The translations under genes and the position numbers were made by a program. Positions 1-6,782 of a stretch of 11,565 bases of DNA are shown here, one piece after another. The stretch is taken from assembly GCA_021828525.1 (NCBI GenBank), contig JAJZGM010000027.1, forward strand, positions 1 to 11,565. The letters are read 5' to 3'. The notes beneath the pieces were generated by a model that saw nothing but the letters and a program-made list of their open reading frames with translations, ran no database searches and was not told the origin of the DNA. How positions within the stretch are numbered: position 1 is the stretch's first letter; each line of letters starts with the position of its first letter. The DNA is from Nitrospirota bacterium (GTDB lineage: Bacteria > Nitrospirota > Leptospirillia > Leptospirillales > Leptospirillaceae).

Positions 1-348
1 CGGGCCCTCCCGGGCCACAGGATCGTCGAGCCCGTAGGACAGCTCACCCAGGAGCTCGCGAGCCTCGACCGGCAGAAGGCTCTCCTCTCTCGTGGTCCGG
101 ACGTCATCCGGATCATGCGCGACCTCACCACCGCTCCCCCTTCGGGGATCTCCTACGAGATGGTCTCCCTGAGCGTCACCCGACGATTCTTCACAGTCTC
201 GGGGAAGACCGACAGCTTCAAAAGCGTCGATGCCCTGAAAAAGGCCTTCGAAGCCACCGGCCACATGAGGGATCTGACAATCCAGAGCGCAGGTCTCGAC
301 ATCGACCGCAAGACCGTGACCTTCAGGATGCGCGGACGCCATGACTAG
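1..348 (+). CDS. gspL: Type II secretion protein GspL / PilN-like, C-terminal part (5' truncated)
   Basis: The frame is open from base 1 to a TAG at 346-348, so this is the last 115 residues of a protein starting outside the window. What remains is a short helical linker (around residues 13-35, LTQELASLDRQKALL) followed by an alpha/beta domain typical of the periplasmic C-terminus of GspL or PilN: a strand (ISYEMVSLSV), a second strand ending in SGKTDSF, a helix (VDALKKAFEATG), then strands around MRDLTIQSA and TVTFRMRG. In T2SS, GspL is a bitopic inner-membrane protein that couples the cytoplasmic ATPase GspE to the pseudopilus and pairs with GspM. The stop overlaps the start of the next gene by 8 bases, and that gene looks like GspM, which supports the call. 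A PilN protein of a type IV pilus is the alternative, but the gspK-like gene two places downstream favours T2SS. An ATG at 115 exists but is internal to the domain and is not the real start. Confidence 0.7.
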   Translation, partial: RALPGHRIVEPVGQLTQELASLDRQKALLSRGPDVIRIMRDLTTAPPSGISYEMVSLSVTRRFFTVSGKTDSFKSVDALKKAFEATGHMRDLTIQSAGLDIDRKTVTFRMRGRHD

Positions 349-937
349 ATCCCGACTAAAGGAAGCGCTCGCCCGGTCGGCCTCCCCCTCCCTCCGCCGT
401 TTCCGTCTCGCCTGGGAGAGGCTCACGGAACGGGAACGAAGGCTGGTCCATCTTCTGGCCACCCTCCTTGCGGGTCTTGCCCTCTGGACGGGGGTCGACT
501 CTCTGTTCTGGGATCCCTACATGGCGAAAAGGGGTGAGATCGAGGCGCTGAAATCTGAGATGCTCAAGGTCGAGGGACTCTCCCAGGAAATCCAGTCCAC
601 CCGGGCCCTGATCAACGCCCAGACCCAAAGGCTCGGGCGGGAGGAGCGGGGGTTCTCGCTGATCGCCTATCTCGAGGAAGAGGCTGATCATGCCCATATC
701 CGCGAGCAGGTCACCCGCATGACGCCCCGCAACCTTCCCTCCGAGGGAGCCTACCGGATCGGCATGGTCTCAATGCGGATCGATTCGGTGGACCTTCCCC
801 GCGCCATCTTCTTCCTGGCCCGTCTCGAGCGCTCCCCTCACTTCATCCGGATAACCCGCCTCTCCATGAAGCGCCGGTTCAACGACCATTCGAAGCTTGA
901 TCTCCAGATCGATGTGGAAGCTGTCCAGCCCGCCTGA
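341..937 (+). CDS. gspM: Type II secretion protein GspM-like
   Basis: This 198-residue protein has the GspM/PilO layout: a short basic cytoplasmic N-terminus, a juxtamembrane motif (RLTERERRLVHLLA, about residues 27-40), one membrane helix (about 35-56), a periplasmic helical stretch likely to form a coiled coil (62-105), and a C-terminal ferredoxin-like alpha/beta domain (around 130-196). GspM is an inner-membrane T2SS platform protein that dimerises with GspL and helps hold GspE and the pseudopilus assembly machinery together. The ATG at 341 overlaps the upstream gspL stop by 8 bases, and the reading frame overlaps the next gene by 26 bases, so the three are very likely cotranscribed and translationally coupled. 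Sequence conservation is low in this family, so the call rests on architecture, the L-x-RER-x-L motif and gene context. PilO of a type IV pilus is the main alternative. Confidence 0.72.
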   Translation: MTRSRLKEALARSASPSLRRFRLAWERLTERERRLVHLLATLLAGLALWTGVDSLFWDPYMAKRGEIEALKSEMLKVEGLSQEIQSTRALINAQTQRLGREERGFSLIAYLEEEADHAHIREQVTRMTPRNLPSEGAYRIGMVSMRIDSVDLPRAIFFLARLERSPHFIRITRLSMKRRFNDHSKLDLQIDVEAVQPA

Positions 938-1970
938 TCCCCCCGGAACCAGGCGGGAGGCCCGGGGATTCGTCCTGGTTCTCGTCCTGTTCATGATCCT
1001 GCTCCTGACCCTTCTCGTCACCCGATTTACGTTGAAGACCCGCTCCTTTCTCCGACAGACGGAGATTTACGCCCACTCCGTCTCGGCCCTCTACCTGGCC
1101 CGTGCCGCTGTCTCCATTGGGAAGGTCGCCCTTGTGGAAAGCACCCAGATGGCCTCCCAGAACGGGCTCAATATCATTTCGACGAACCAGCCCTGGGCCA
1201 CCCCCATCATCAATTACCCCATTGCCGATGCCGGCTACGTCTCGGGTCTGATCGAGGATGAGTCCTCCAAGTTCAACATCAACATGCTGACCGGAACGCC
1301 AGGCGGAGCCATCGATCCGCACCGGCTGATTCAGTTCACCCGGCTCTTCACTCTCGCGGGGGCGAACCCGGCCCTTCTTCCCCTCATCTCCCAGTGGGTC
1401 ACGCCCGCCCCCAACATGACCGGGCCACCAGGGCCCTACGGAGGGTTCACTCCCTCCTACCGGAACCGGGGAGGGCCGATGGATGTCCTCTCCGAACTCC
1501 ACCAGATCGCCGGAATGACCGAAGCCTCCTACCAGGCCCTGGCCCCCTATCTCACCGTCTACACCCCCGGCCAGATCAACGTGAACACCGCCTCCTCCCT
1601 CGTTCTCCAGTCCCTCGATCCGGGCATAACGCCGGCAATGGCGCAGGAGATCATCGCCCAGAGGCCATTTCTGACCCTCTCCAGATTTCAGGGGGTGGTG
1701 GGACCCTCGATCTTTTCTGATATCTCAGGGGATGTGACACTGACAAGCCAGATCTTTTCCGTCAATGCGGTGGGGATCGCCGGAGATACGAAGCTCGCCC
1801 TCCGGGCCGTCCTTTCGGTGAACGGCATGCAGACGCAGACCCTCTCCTACCGGGTCGGAGGAAACCGCCTCCTCTACCAGATCGACGCCCTCTTAAAGAA
1901 CGCCCCGCCGCCCTCCCAGAACGCCCCCCTGATCCCGACCCTCCCGGCCGGCGGGGGAGTCTCTCCCTGA
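912..1970 (+). CDS. gspK: Type II secretion minor pseudopilin GspK
   Basis: GspK caps the T2SS pseudopilus tip with GspI and GspJ. The N-terminus is a prepilin leader: a 19-residue basic stretch ending in RREARG, then a hydrophobic helix starting FVLVLVLFMILLLTLL (residues 20-40). Prepilin peptidase should cut after the Gly. Position +5 of the mature protein is Leu rather than the Glu of most pilins, a known hallmark of GspK. The large globular region contains SKFNINMLTG and the helix-hairpin-helix-like stretch PGQINVNTASSLVLQSL, both typical of GspK. The tail (from about residue 330) is rich in Pro, Ala and Gly. I chose the ATG at 912, giving 352 residues; a TTG at 897 would add five residues, and neither has a clear ribosome-binding site, as expected for a coupled overlapping gene. 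The stop lies 12 bases from the stop of the convergent VWA gene, with no obvious terminator. The order L-M-K is unusual. Confidence 0.87.
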   Translation: MWKLSSPPDPPGTRREARGFVLVLVLFMILLLTLLVTRFTLKTRSFLRQTEIYAHSVSALYLARAAVSIGKVALVESTQMASQNGLNIISTNQPWATPIINYPIADAGYVSGLIEDESSKFNINMLTGTPGGAIDPHRLIQFTRLFTLAGANPALLPLISQWVTPAPNMTGPPGPYGGFTPSYRNRGGPMDVLSELHQIAGMTEASYQALAPYLTVYTPGQINVNTASSLVLQSLDPGITPAMAQEIIAQRPFLTLSRFQGVVGPSIFSDISGDVTLTSQIFSVNAVGIAGDTKLALRAVLSVNGMQTQTLSYRVGGNRLLYQIDALLKNAPPPSQNAPLIPTLPAGGGVSP

Positions 1971-1982
1971 GGGTGCTCTCCT

Positions 1983-3677
1983 TCAGAATTTCGGGTGGTA
2001 CTTCATCTGGTTCAGGGTCAGCGCCAGACGCCGTCCTAGACCGTGGAAGGTGTCCGAATAGAGAAAGGTGGAGGGAAACATCGCGCGCCCGTCCTCGATC
2101 ACAAGATCGATCGGACGTCCCCGGACATGGTCCACTTCGTCGGGGACGACATAGCATCCGATGGTCAGCACCTTTTTCCGAAGGAGTGCCAGCGCCTCCG
2201 CACTCTTGTCGCTGATCTGGCAATCGGTCAGGACGATGGCCGCATCGTAGAGAGGACCGGTCTTGTCGATCAACGGAAGAAGATTCTGGAATCCCTCCAT
2301 CTCGTCGGGCTGAAGAAGGTTCAGGTAGTCGGGATTCATCCGGAACTGGAACCGGCTCGAGGAGGCGATCACGTCGAGAGTCGACGCCACTCCCGAACGG
2401 TGGACGACCTGGGTGAGGTGGGAGGCGTAGTAGTGGGGCCATCCATCCATCGAAAACGAAAAGTCCACGATGGCCAGGATCCGGAGTTCCGTGCCCCCCT
2501 CCCGATGGGGGGAGGGCCGGTTCATGACCTTGAGTGTCGGCTGCACAAGTTTTTGCGAAATCAGCCGTCCTGTCAGGCCGGCAAGTGGCATGTCCTCGAG
2601 GCCGATCTTTAAAAATCGCGCGAGACTCTTGGTCTCGGAGCGGATCAGGGCCTGGTCCCAGGGAAAGACCTCCCGGGGGTGGAGGGGCGGGACGAAGACG
2701 GGGATTTCCCCGTGCATCCGGAGCATGGCCGCCGACTCCATCTCCGCCCCCAGCCCTCTTCCTCCGGATCCGGCACGGGATTTTCGGATTTTGGCCCCAT
2801 CCGCCCCGTACCCGTGGGTCGTTTCGGGGGGTCGATAGTCCCAGGGAGGGCGCTCGTCCTTCACCGACTGGGCCTCCTGGCCTTTAAATCTCCCGCCGGA
2901 GCCACCTCCCTGGCCAGAGCCCCCCGCCCCGGCCGAGGACGATTCGGGGGATCGGGAGGAGATCCCCTCCGATGACCGTCCCCCTTCCCGGAGATTGCTG
3001 AACACGCTCCGCCACTTCTCGTGGAATTCCCAGGCCACCGTCAGGAATTCGTCAGGAGAGCGGGCCGAACGACCGAGCTCCATTGCGGCCTTCCAGTCGG
3101 CCACGAACTCGCGGTAACGCCCGAAGAGGCGGTATCGGGTCAGAAAGACAAAGAGCCGCATAAGAAGGGGGAAGCGTTCGTGGGGAAGACGGGCCTTCCC
3201 GCCCATCTCCTGATTCAGGACGATTTCGCCTAGGGTGAAGGGATTGAGGCTCATCCGGAAATCGTTGATCGCCACCCTTTTTTTCCTGACACGGACCGGA
3301 AGGAGTGCATCGTAGAGGGGAGCGAAGACATCGGCGGGAAGATTGAGCCGCTCACGCTGAAGGGCATCGGAGCGGTATTCTTCCATCAGGGTGAGAATCG
3401 GGGGAGGAACGGAGTAGAGACCCTCCGGAACGTCTGAAAATCCTCCGCGGATCTTTCCGAGTTCGTGAAGGACCATGAGCCGGAGAAGCTCGGGAAGGTC
3501 AGGCCGGGAAAGGTGGGAGCGCACTCCCAGCACCAGGGATCGACGGGAGGGATCCCAGAGAGGCTTGTCGGTGTCGGGCCGGACGGTGATCCGGACGGAG
3601 ACCCCTCCGGAATACTGGCTCGAAAGGATGGAAAGCCGTCGTTCCAGAGACCGGATGTCGGGTGCCCGAACGGCCAT
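1983..3677 (-). CDS. VWA-domain protein, partner of the upstream MoxR AAA+ ATPase (NorD/CbbO-like)
   Basis: This 564-residue protein has three parts. The N-terminal helical region (1-230) includes HELGK at 71-75 and EEYRSD at 99-104, a layout reminiscent of an inactive HExxH...E metallopeptidase, with Lys in place of the second His. A low-complexity Gly/Ser/Arg linker follows (about 232-310). The C-terminal von Willebrand A domain (about 396-560) has the metal-ion (MIDAS) motif DFSFS at 405-409 (DxSxS) and LTD at 483-485. MoxR AAA+ ATPases commonly work with a VWA protein that binds the client through MIDAS; NorD with NO reductase and CbbO with Rubisco are known cases. No signal peptide or membrane helix is evident, so it should be cytoplasmic. 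The ATG at 3677 has a GGGGGG ribosome-binding site 7 bases upstream and lies 3 bases after the ATPase stop, so the two are one operon. I cannot say whether it is orthologous to NorD or CbbO. Confidence 0.82.
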   Translation of the reverse strand: MAVRAPDIRSLERRLSILSSQYSGGVSVRITVRPDTDKPLWDPSRRSLVLGVRSHLSRPDLPELLRLMVLHELGKIRGGFSDVPEGLYSVPPPILTLMEEYRSDALQRERLNLPADVFAPLYDALLPVRVRKKRVAINDFRMSLNPFTLGEIVLNQEMGGKARLPHERFPLLMRLFVFLTRYRLFGRYREFVADWKAAMELGRSARSPDEFLTVAWEFHEKWRSVFSNLREGGRSSEGISSRSPESSSAGAGGSGQGGGSGGRFKGQEAQSVKDERPPWDYRPPETTHGYGADGAKIRKSRAGSGGRGLGAEMESAAMLRMHGEIPVFVPPLHPREVFPWDQALIRSETKSLARFLKIGLEDMPLAGLTGRLISQKLVQPTLKVMNRPSPHREGGTELRILAIVDFSFSMDGWPHYYASHLTQVVHRSGVASTLDVIASSSRFQFRMNPDYLNLLQPDEMEGFQNLLPLIDKTGPLYDAAIVLTDCQISDKSAEALALLRKKVLTIGCYVVPDEVDHVRGRPIDLVIEDGRAMFPSTFLYSDTFHGLGRRLALTLNQMKYHPKF

Positions 3678-3680
3678 CGG

Positions 3681-5021
3681 TTATCCCCCCTTTCGGGAAC
3701 TTTCCCAGGCTGGGCCAAAGGCCCCGGAGAGAACCTGTTCGATGGCCTGAAGCTGCTCCTCGTCGGGGTAGCCATGCTGGTCGTGGGAAATCAGGCGATT
3801 AAGCCAAAGGCCGCGTGCCGAAGCCAGGGGATCGGCCCCCTCAAGAATCGCCTGTCCCCAGTTCTTGAGATGGCGGGTTGAGAGCGGGGCCGAGAGGTGA
3901 CCCTGCTTGTAGGCCTCGCGAAGGGTTTCCGCCACACGCATGATTCTTTCGGCGATTCCCTGGGGGAGGCCCTGCTTCCGGAAGATTTCCCGCTCGAGGT
4001 CGGTATTGTAGTCGACAAAGATGATGGACTGGAACCGGTCAAGCAGGGATTCGTCAAGATCGTGCGTCTGGGAATAGGAGGCCCCGATGTTGCTGGTGGC
4101 GCAGAACTGGATCCGGTCGAGGGGCACAGCGATGATGTCTCCCGTGATGAAATCGTGGAGCTCGTAGTGTTCGAGAACCGGGTCAATGGCCTTCAGAATC
4201 AGGTTCCTGGCAGCCCGGGAGGCCCGGTTCAGCTCGTCGAAAACGACCGCGATCTTCTGTCCCTCGTGAGCCAGCCGAAACACCCTTTTGAGAGGACCCT
4301 CAACCCGGGTCCAGTCGCCAAGGGTCTGGGCGATGACCGAAAGGGGAATGTCGTGATATTCCCTGGAAAGGGTCATCATCGTGCGCATTTTTTCCTGCGG
4401 TCCGATCGGAACAGGCTTGGACAGCAAATCATAGTCCTCCATTCCGTCAGAGCAGGGAATCATGACGATCTGATCGACCTTTCCCTCCTTGCGAAGGGTC
4501 GACAAATGCTCGATGACGATGGAAAAGGTCTTTCCGGATCCGGTTGGACCATACAGAAGGACGGAAAAGCCCTTTTCGAATATGGTCCGGAGTGAAAAGG
4601 GATCGGCGGGAGTCCCGGGGGGAAGAAGATCTGGAAGGGCCTGATCGGCGGCCTCGACATGCGTGTCCGTCATCTTCATCGTATTTCCCCCCTTTTCATG
4701 GAGAGCCGCCTCCTTCTTTCTGGCTCCGAAAAAATCCGACGAGGGGCGAATGGCCTTTTGTTTTCTGAAATACAGGGAGAGGATGACAAGGAAAACCGCG
4801 ACGGCGGAAAGTCCGTAAGACATCCCAAGAACCGCGCTGGCGGGGGAAAAATAATGGAAATTGGCCCCCACGATCAGAAGAAAGATCGACAATGTAATGA
4901 AAACGAAGATGCCATAACTGATCCGACGAAAGGTTCCGGAAAAGGAGCGGCTCCCAAGAATGAGCAGCATGAGTATGACAACATAACTGACAACTGCTCC
5001 GACACCGGCCGCATTACTCAT
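3681..5021 (-). CDS. MoxR-family AAA+ ATPase (NorQ/CbbQ-like) with an N-terminal membrane domain
   Basis: As read, this is a 446-residue protein. Residues 1-90 hold three predicted membrane helices (about 10-24, 36-54 and 66-85), followed by a charged linker (86-114). The AAA+ module then starts near 115. Visible motifs are Walker A GPTGSGKT at 158-165, Walker B IAVVFDELN with D262 and E263, sensor 1 ATSN at 308-311, and an arginine-finger region LLDRF with R329. Such ATPases remodel or activate protein clients with a VWA partner, which is encoded 3 bases downstream. Typical MoxR, NorQ and CbbQ proteins are soluble and about 260-340 residues, so the membrane domain is unusual. Translation can start at ATG 5021 (AAGGGGGG with a 9-base spacer). 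It can also start at the in-frame ATG 4679, codon 115, with the same AAGGGGGG motif and a 7-base spacer; that form would be 332 residues, a normal family size. Deleting one G in that tract would split the gene into two. Confidence 0.85.
   Translation of the reverse strand: MSNAAGVGAVVSYVVILMLLILGSRSFSGTFRRISYGIFVFITLSIFLLIVGANFHYFSPASAVLGMSYGLSAVAVFLVILSLYFRKQKAIRPSSDFFGARKKEAALHEKGGNTMKMTDTHVEAADQALPDLLPPGTPADPFSLRTIFEKGFSVLLYGPTGSGKTFSIVIEHLSTLRKEGKVDQIVMIPCSDGMEDYDLLSKPVPIGPQEKMRTMMTLSREYHDIPLSVIAQTLGDWTRVEGPLKRVFRLAHEGQKIAVVFDELNRASRAARNLILKAIDPVLEHYELHDFITGDIIAVPLDRIQFCATSNIGASYSQTHDLDESLLDRFQSIIFVDYNTDLEREIFRKQGLPQGIAERIMRVAETLREAYKQGHLSAPLSTRHLKNWGQAILEGADPLASARGLWLNRLISHDQHGYPDEEQLQAIEQVLSGAFGPAWESSRKGG
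4677..4697 (-). promoter_or_regulatory. Internal ribosome-binding site and ATG within the MoxR gene, on an A4G6 tract
   Basis: On the minus strand the bases are GAAAAGGGGGG, then AAATACG, then ATG at 4679-4677. The purine tract matches the ribosome-binding sites of the moxR start (5021) and the VWA start (3677). The ATG is in frame at codon 115, just before the AAA+ domain. If the G tract were 5 rather than 6 long, the upstream frame would end at a TGA overlapping this ATG as ATGA. Confidence 0.65.
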
Positions 5022-5052
5022 TAAGCAAGACCCCCCTTACCAGATCTTTAGC

Positions 5053-5082
5053 ATGATCAGGAATCACCCACCCCGCTGTCAA
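5053..5082 (-). promoter_or_regulatory. Sigma70-like promoter for the moxR-VWA operon
   Basis: On the minus strand, a perfect TTGACA (-35; plus bases 5077-5082) is followed after 18 bases by GATCAT (-10; plus bases 5053-5058), which matches four of six positions of TATAAT. Transcription would begin near 5046, leaving a leader of about 25 bases with an AAGGGGGG ribosome-binding site before the ATG at 5021. It lies just beyond the ccoN terminator, as expected for an independent transcript. Confidence 0.6.
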
Positions 5083-5104
5083 GACACGATCCAACATCCT
5101 CCCC

Positions 5105-5138
5105 AAAAAAAAAGGGGGCGGCATTTCGCCACCCCCTT
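5105..5138 (-). terminator. Rho-independent terminator of ccoN
   Basis: Read on the minus strand this is a hairpin: AAGGGGG pairs with CCCCCTT, then one T/G mismatch, then GGC pairs with GCC around a five-base loop. The second arm runs directly into a T tract (nine A on the plus strand, 5105-5113). It lies about 40 bases after the ccoN stop and upstream of the moxR promoter, so it should separate the two units. There is no T tract on the plus-strand side, so it acts in one direction. Confidence 0.9.
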
Positions 5139-5179
5139 CCATACTGGAAAGACTCTTGGCCAGCGACCGAGAAGGCTTG

Positions 5180-6553
5180 TTACGCCTTGACTTCGTAAGG
5201 AACAGCCTTGGTAGCAGGCGCCGTCGCGGTCCGGTAGAGGTTGTAGAGGAAGATCCACTGCCCCGTGATGATCATGAAGCCGCCCCAGGACCGGGCCACC
5301 ATGTAGGGGTGGGAGGCCTGGACGGAGGCCACATAGGGGATCTCGTAGACCTTGGCCGCCGCCTGGATGAGTCCGGCCGCCGTGAGCGAGGTCCAGAAGA
5401 TGATGAAGCCGATGGTCATGAGCCAGTAGTGATAGAGCTCAAGCGTCGGGTTGAACTTGCGCTTCAAAAGCCGTTCGAGACCGTAGTACATGGCCCCGAT
5501 CTCCACGAAGGAGGAGAAGCCCAGAAGGGCCAGGTGGGCGTGGGCCACGATCCAGTGGGTCCCGTGGATGTACCAGTTGATCGCCCGGGTCTGCTGGAAT
5601 CCGCCCTGGAAGAAGAGGGGGATACCCATCAGGGTTCCGGTGATCGCCCAGCGAAGGGCCGGCACCTCGACGAAGAGTTTCCACTTGCCCTGCATGGTGA
5701 GAAGGGCGTTGGCAATGAAGGCCATTCCGGGAACCAGGATGAGCACCCCGGAGACGGAGGCAAAGGATTTGAGCCACTCGGGAACGGGAGCCCCCATCAT
5801 GTGGTGCGCGCCGGGGGTGGAGTAGAAGGCGAAGAGCCCCCAGAAGGTGAGATGGGCCAGCTTGTGGCTGTAAAGCGGGTTGCCCGAGAGCTTCGGAATC
5901 AGGTACATGGCGATACCGATGGAGATCGGCGTGATCCAGATGCCGAGCTGGTTGTGCGCATTCCACCAGGTCAAAAGGGCCTCGTTGAGTCCCGTCACAT
6001 GGAAGACCTCGACCGACTGGGACATGGAGTAGACGGTGATCAGATAAAGAAGACCCGCCATCATGATCCAGGTGGTGGGGTAGATGCCCTTCACCGTCCG
6101 GTTGAGCACGGTCATCCAGACGTTCACACCCAGGGGAATGAGGATGAAGGCGATGACGTAGATGTCGATCGGCCAGGCGAAGTCGGAGTACTCGCGGCCA
6201 GAGCTCATGCCGAGGTCGAGGGAGACGTCGGCGACAATGATCCCCAGGTTCCAGAGCCAGATGTTCATGACGCCCAGCCGCTCGCTCCAGAGCTTCGTTC
6301 CGCAGAGAACGGGGGTCATGTAGTACATGGCGGCCGCAAAGGCCATCGAGATCCAGGCATAGATCACCGTCAGGACGTGGACCGGTCGGATGTGCCCGAA
6401 GTTCAGGTAAGGAGTTCCCGAGAGAACATCCGGGTAAGAAAGTTTCAGCGAGGTGACGAAGCCCAGGGTCGTCCCCATCGCCAGCCAGAAGACGGAAGAA
6501 ATGATTGCCGTCTTTGCCGCGGTTCCGTTTGGAATTTCCTTGTTGGAAGCCAT
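5180..6553 (-). CDS. ccoN: Cytochrome c oxidase cbb3-type, catalytic subunit I (CcoN-like)
   Basis: This 457-residue integral membrane protein, with about 12 hydrophobic segments, is the oxygen-reducing subunit of a C-family haem-copper oxidase. Expected ligands can be assigned: H59 in RPVH (low-spin haem b), H200 in NAHN and H250/H251 in GAHH (Cu-B), and H338/H340 in AHAH (high-spin haem b3 and low-spin haem b). Y244, six residues before H250, matches the helix VII tyrosine that cross-links to a Cu-B histidine in cbb3 oxidases. NO reductases (NorB) lack this Tyr and have a Glu four residues after the first Cu-B His; here that position is G204, so an oxidase is favoured. The ATG at 6553 follows AAGGAGGGGG closely. 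The gene stands alone between its own promoter and terminator, with no ccoO, ccoP or ccoQ in the window. Those subunits may lie elsewhere, or this may be an alternative copy. The downstream MoxR-VWA operon may encode its assembly factors (inference). Confidence 0.9.
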   Translation of the reverse strand: MASNKEIPNGTAAKTAIISSVFWLAMGTTLGFVTSLKLSYPDVLSGTPYLNFGHIRPVHVLTVIYAWISMAFAAAMYYMTPVLCGTKLWSERLGVMNIWLWNLGIIVADVSLDLGMSSGREYSDFAWPIDIYVIAFILIPLGVNVWMTVLNRTVKGIYPTTWIMMAGLLYLITVYSMSQSVEVFHVTGLNEALLTWWNAHNQLGIWITPISIGIAMYLIPKLSGNPLYSHKLAHLTFWGLFAFYSTPGAHHMMGAPVPEWLKSFASVSGVLILVPGMAFIANALLTMQGKWKLFVEVPALRWAITGTLMGIPLFFQGGFQQTRAINWYIHGTHWIVAHAHLALLGFSSFVEIGAMYYGLERLLKRKFNPTLELYHYWLMTIGFIIFWTSLTAAGLIQAAAKVYEIPYVASVQASHPYMVARSWGGFMIITGQWIFLYNLYRTATAPATKAVPYEVKA

Positions 6554-6636
6554 ACCCCCTCCTTAAATTGGCACAAATAAATGGAACGCTGACCTGCAGG
6601 ATCCGTCCCGGACCACTGCCTTTCAGCCCACGGACC

Positions 6637-6665
6637 AGTATACAAAAGGACTTTTCGATTGGCAA
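6637..6665 (-). promoter_or_regulatory. Sigma70-like promoter of ccoN
   Basis: On the minus strand, TTGCCA (plus bases 6660-6665; five of six match TTGACA) and TATACT (plus bases 6637-6642; five of six match TATAAT) are separated by exactly 17 bases. The implied start near 6630 gives a leader of about 77 bases before the ATG at 6553. The surrounding region is much more AT-rich than the flanking genes. Confidence 0.75.
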
Positions 6666-6668
6666 GCA

Positions 6669-6696
6669 TTGAGTCAATTATTTTTGCAATACTCAA
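6669..6696. repeat. Inverted repeat TTGAGT-N16-ACTCAA just upstream of the ccoN promoter
   Basis: Two perfect 6-base arms, TTGAGT at 6669-6674 and ACTCAA at 6691-6696, flank a 16-base AT-rich spacer. The repeat ends 3 bases from the -35 element, a usual position for an activator or an alpha-CTD UP-type element. It does not fit the FNR consensus TTGAT-N4-ATCAA. Arms this short can arise by chance. Confidence 0.35.
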
Positions 6697-6759
6697 CACT
6701 GCATCATAAAAGGATATTCTAATTTTTACAGGCGACAGGAGTGAGCCTTAAAATGCCGA

Positions 6760-6775
6760 TCTTCCGGACGGAAGA
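6760..6775 (-). terminator. Possible weak terminator after the phosphoesterase operon
   Basis: A perfect 6-base-pair hairpin (TCTTCC/GGAAGA with a 4-base loop) lies 7 bases beyond the stop of the metallophosphoesterase gene. On the minus strand it is followed six bases later by only four T. This is a poor match to an intrinsic terminator, so readthrough toward ccoN is possible. Confidence 0.3.
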
Positions 6776-6782
6776 AATTGGA

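Noticed and set aside
1962..1986. Possible hairpin between the convergent gspK and VWA stops (CTGAGG...CCTTCAG)
   Set aside because: The stem is short, needs a bulge and has no T tract on either side, so I do not call it a terminator.
5180..6553. ccoN as a NO reductase NorB
   Set aside because: The helix VII Tyr (Y244) is present and the NorB Glu after the first Cu-B His is replaced by Gly, so an oxygen reductase is the better call.
5156..6580. A 474-codon open frame on the + strand opposite ccoN
   Set aside because: It is antisense to a gene with full ligand motifs, RBS, promoter and terminator. Its protein is Gly/Asp/His/Arg-rich with no recognisable domain, as expected from the shadow of a GC-rich membrane-protein gene.
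6591..6600. CCTGCAGG palindrome in the ccoN leader
   Set aside because: An 8-base palindrome with no loop and no second copy is expected by chance and shows no riboswitch-like structure.
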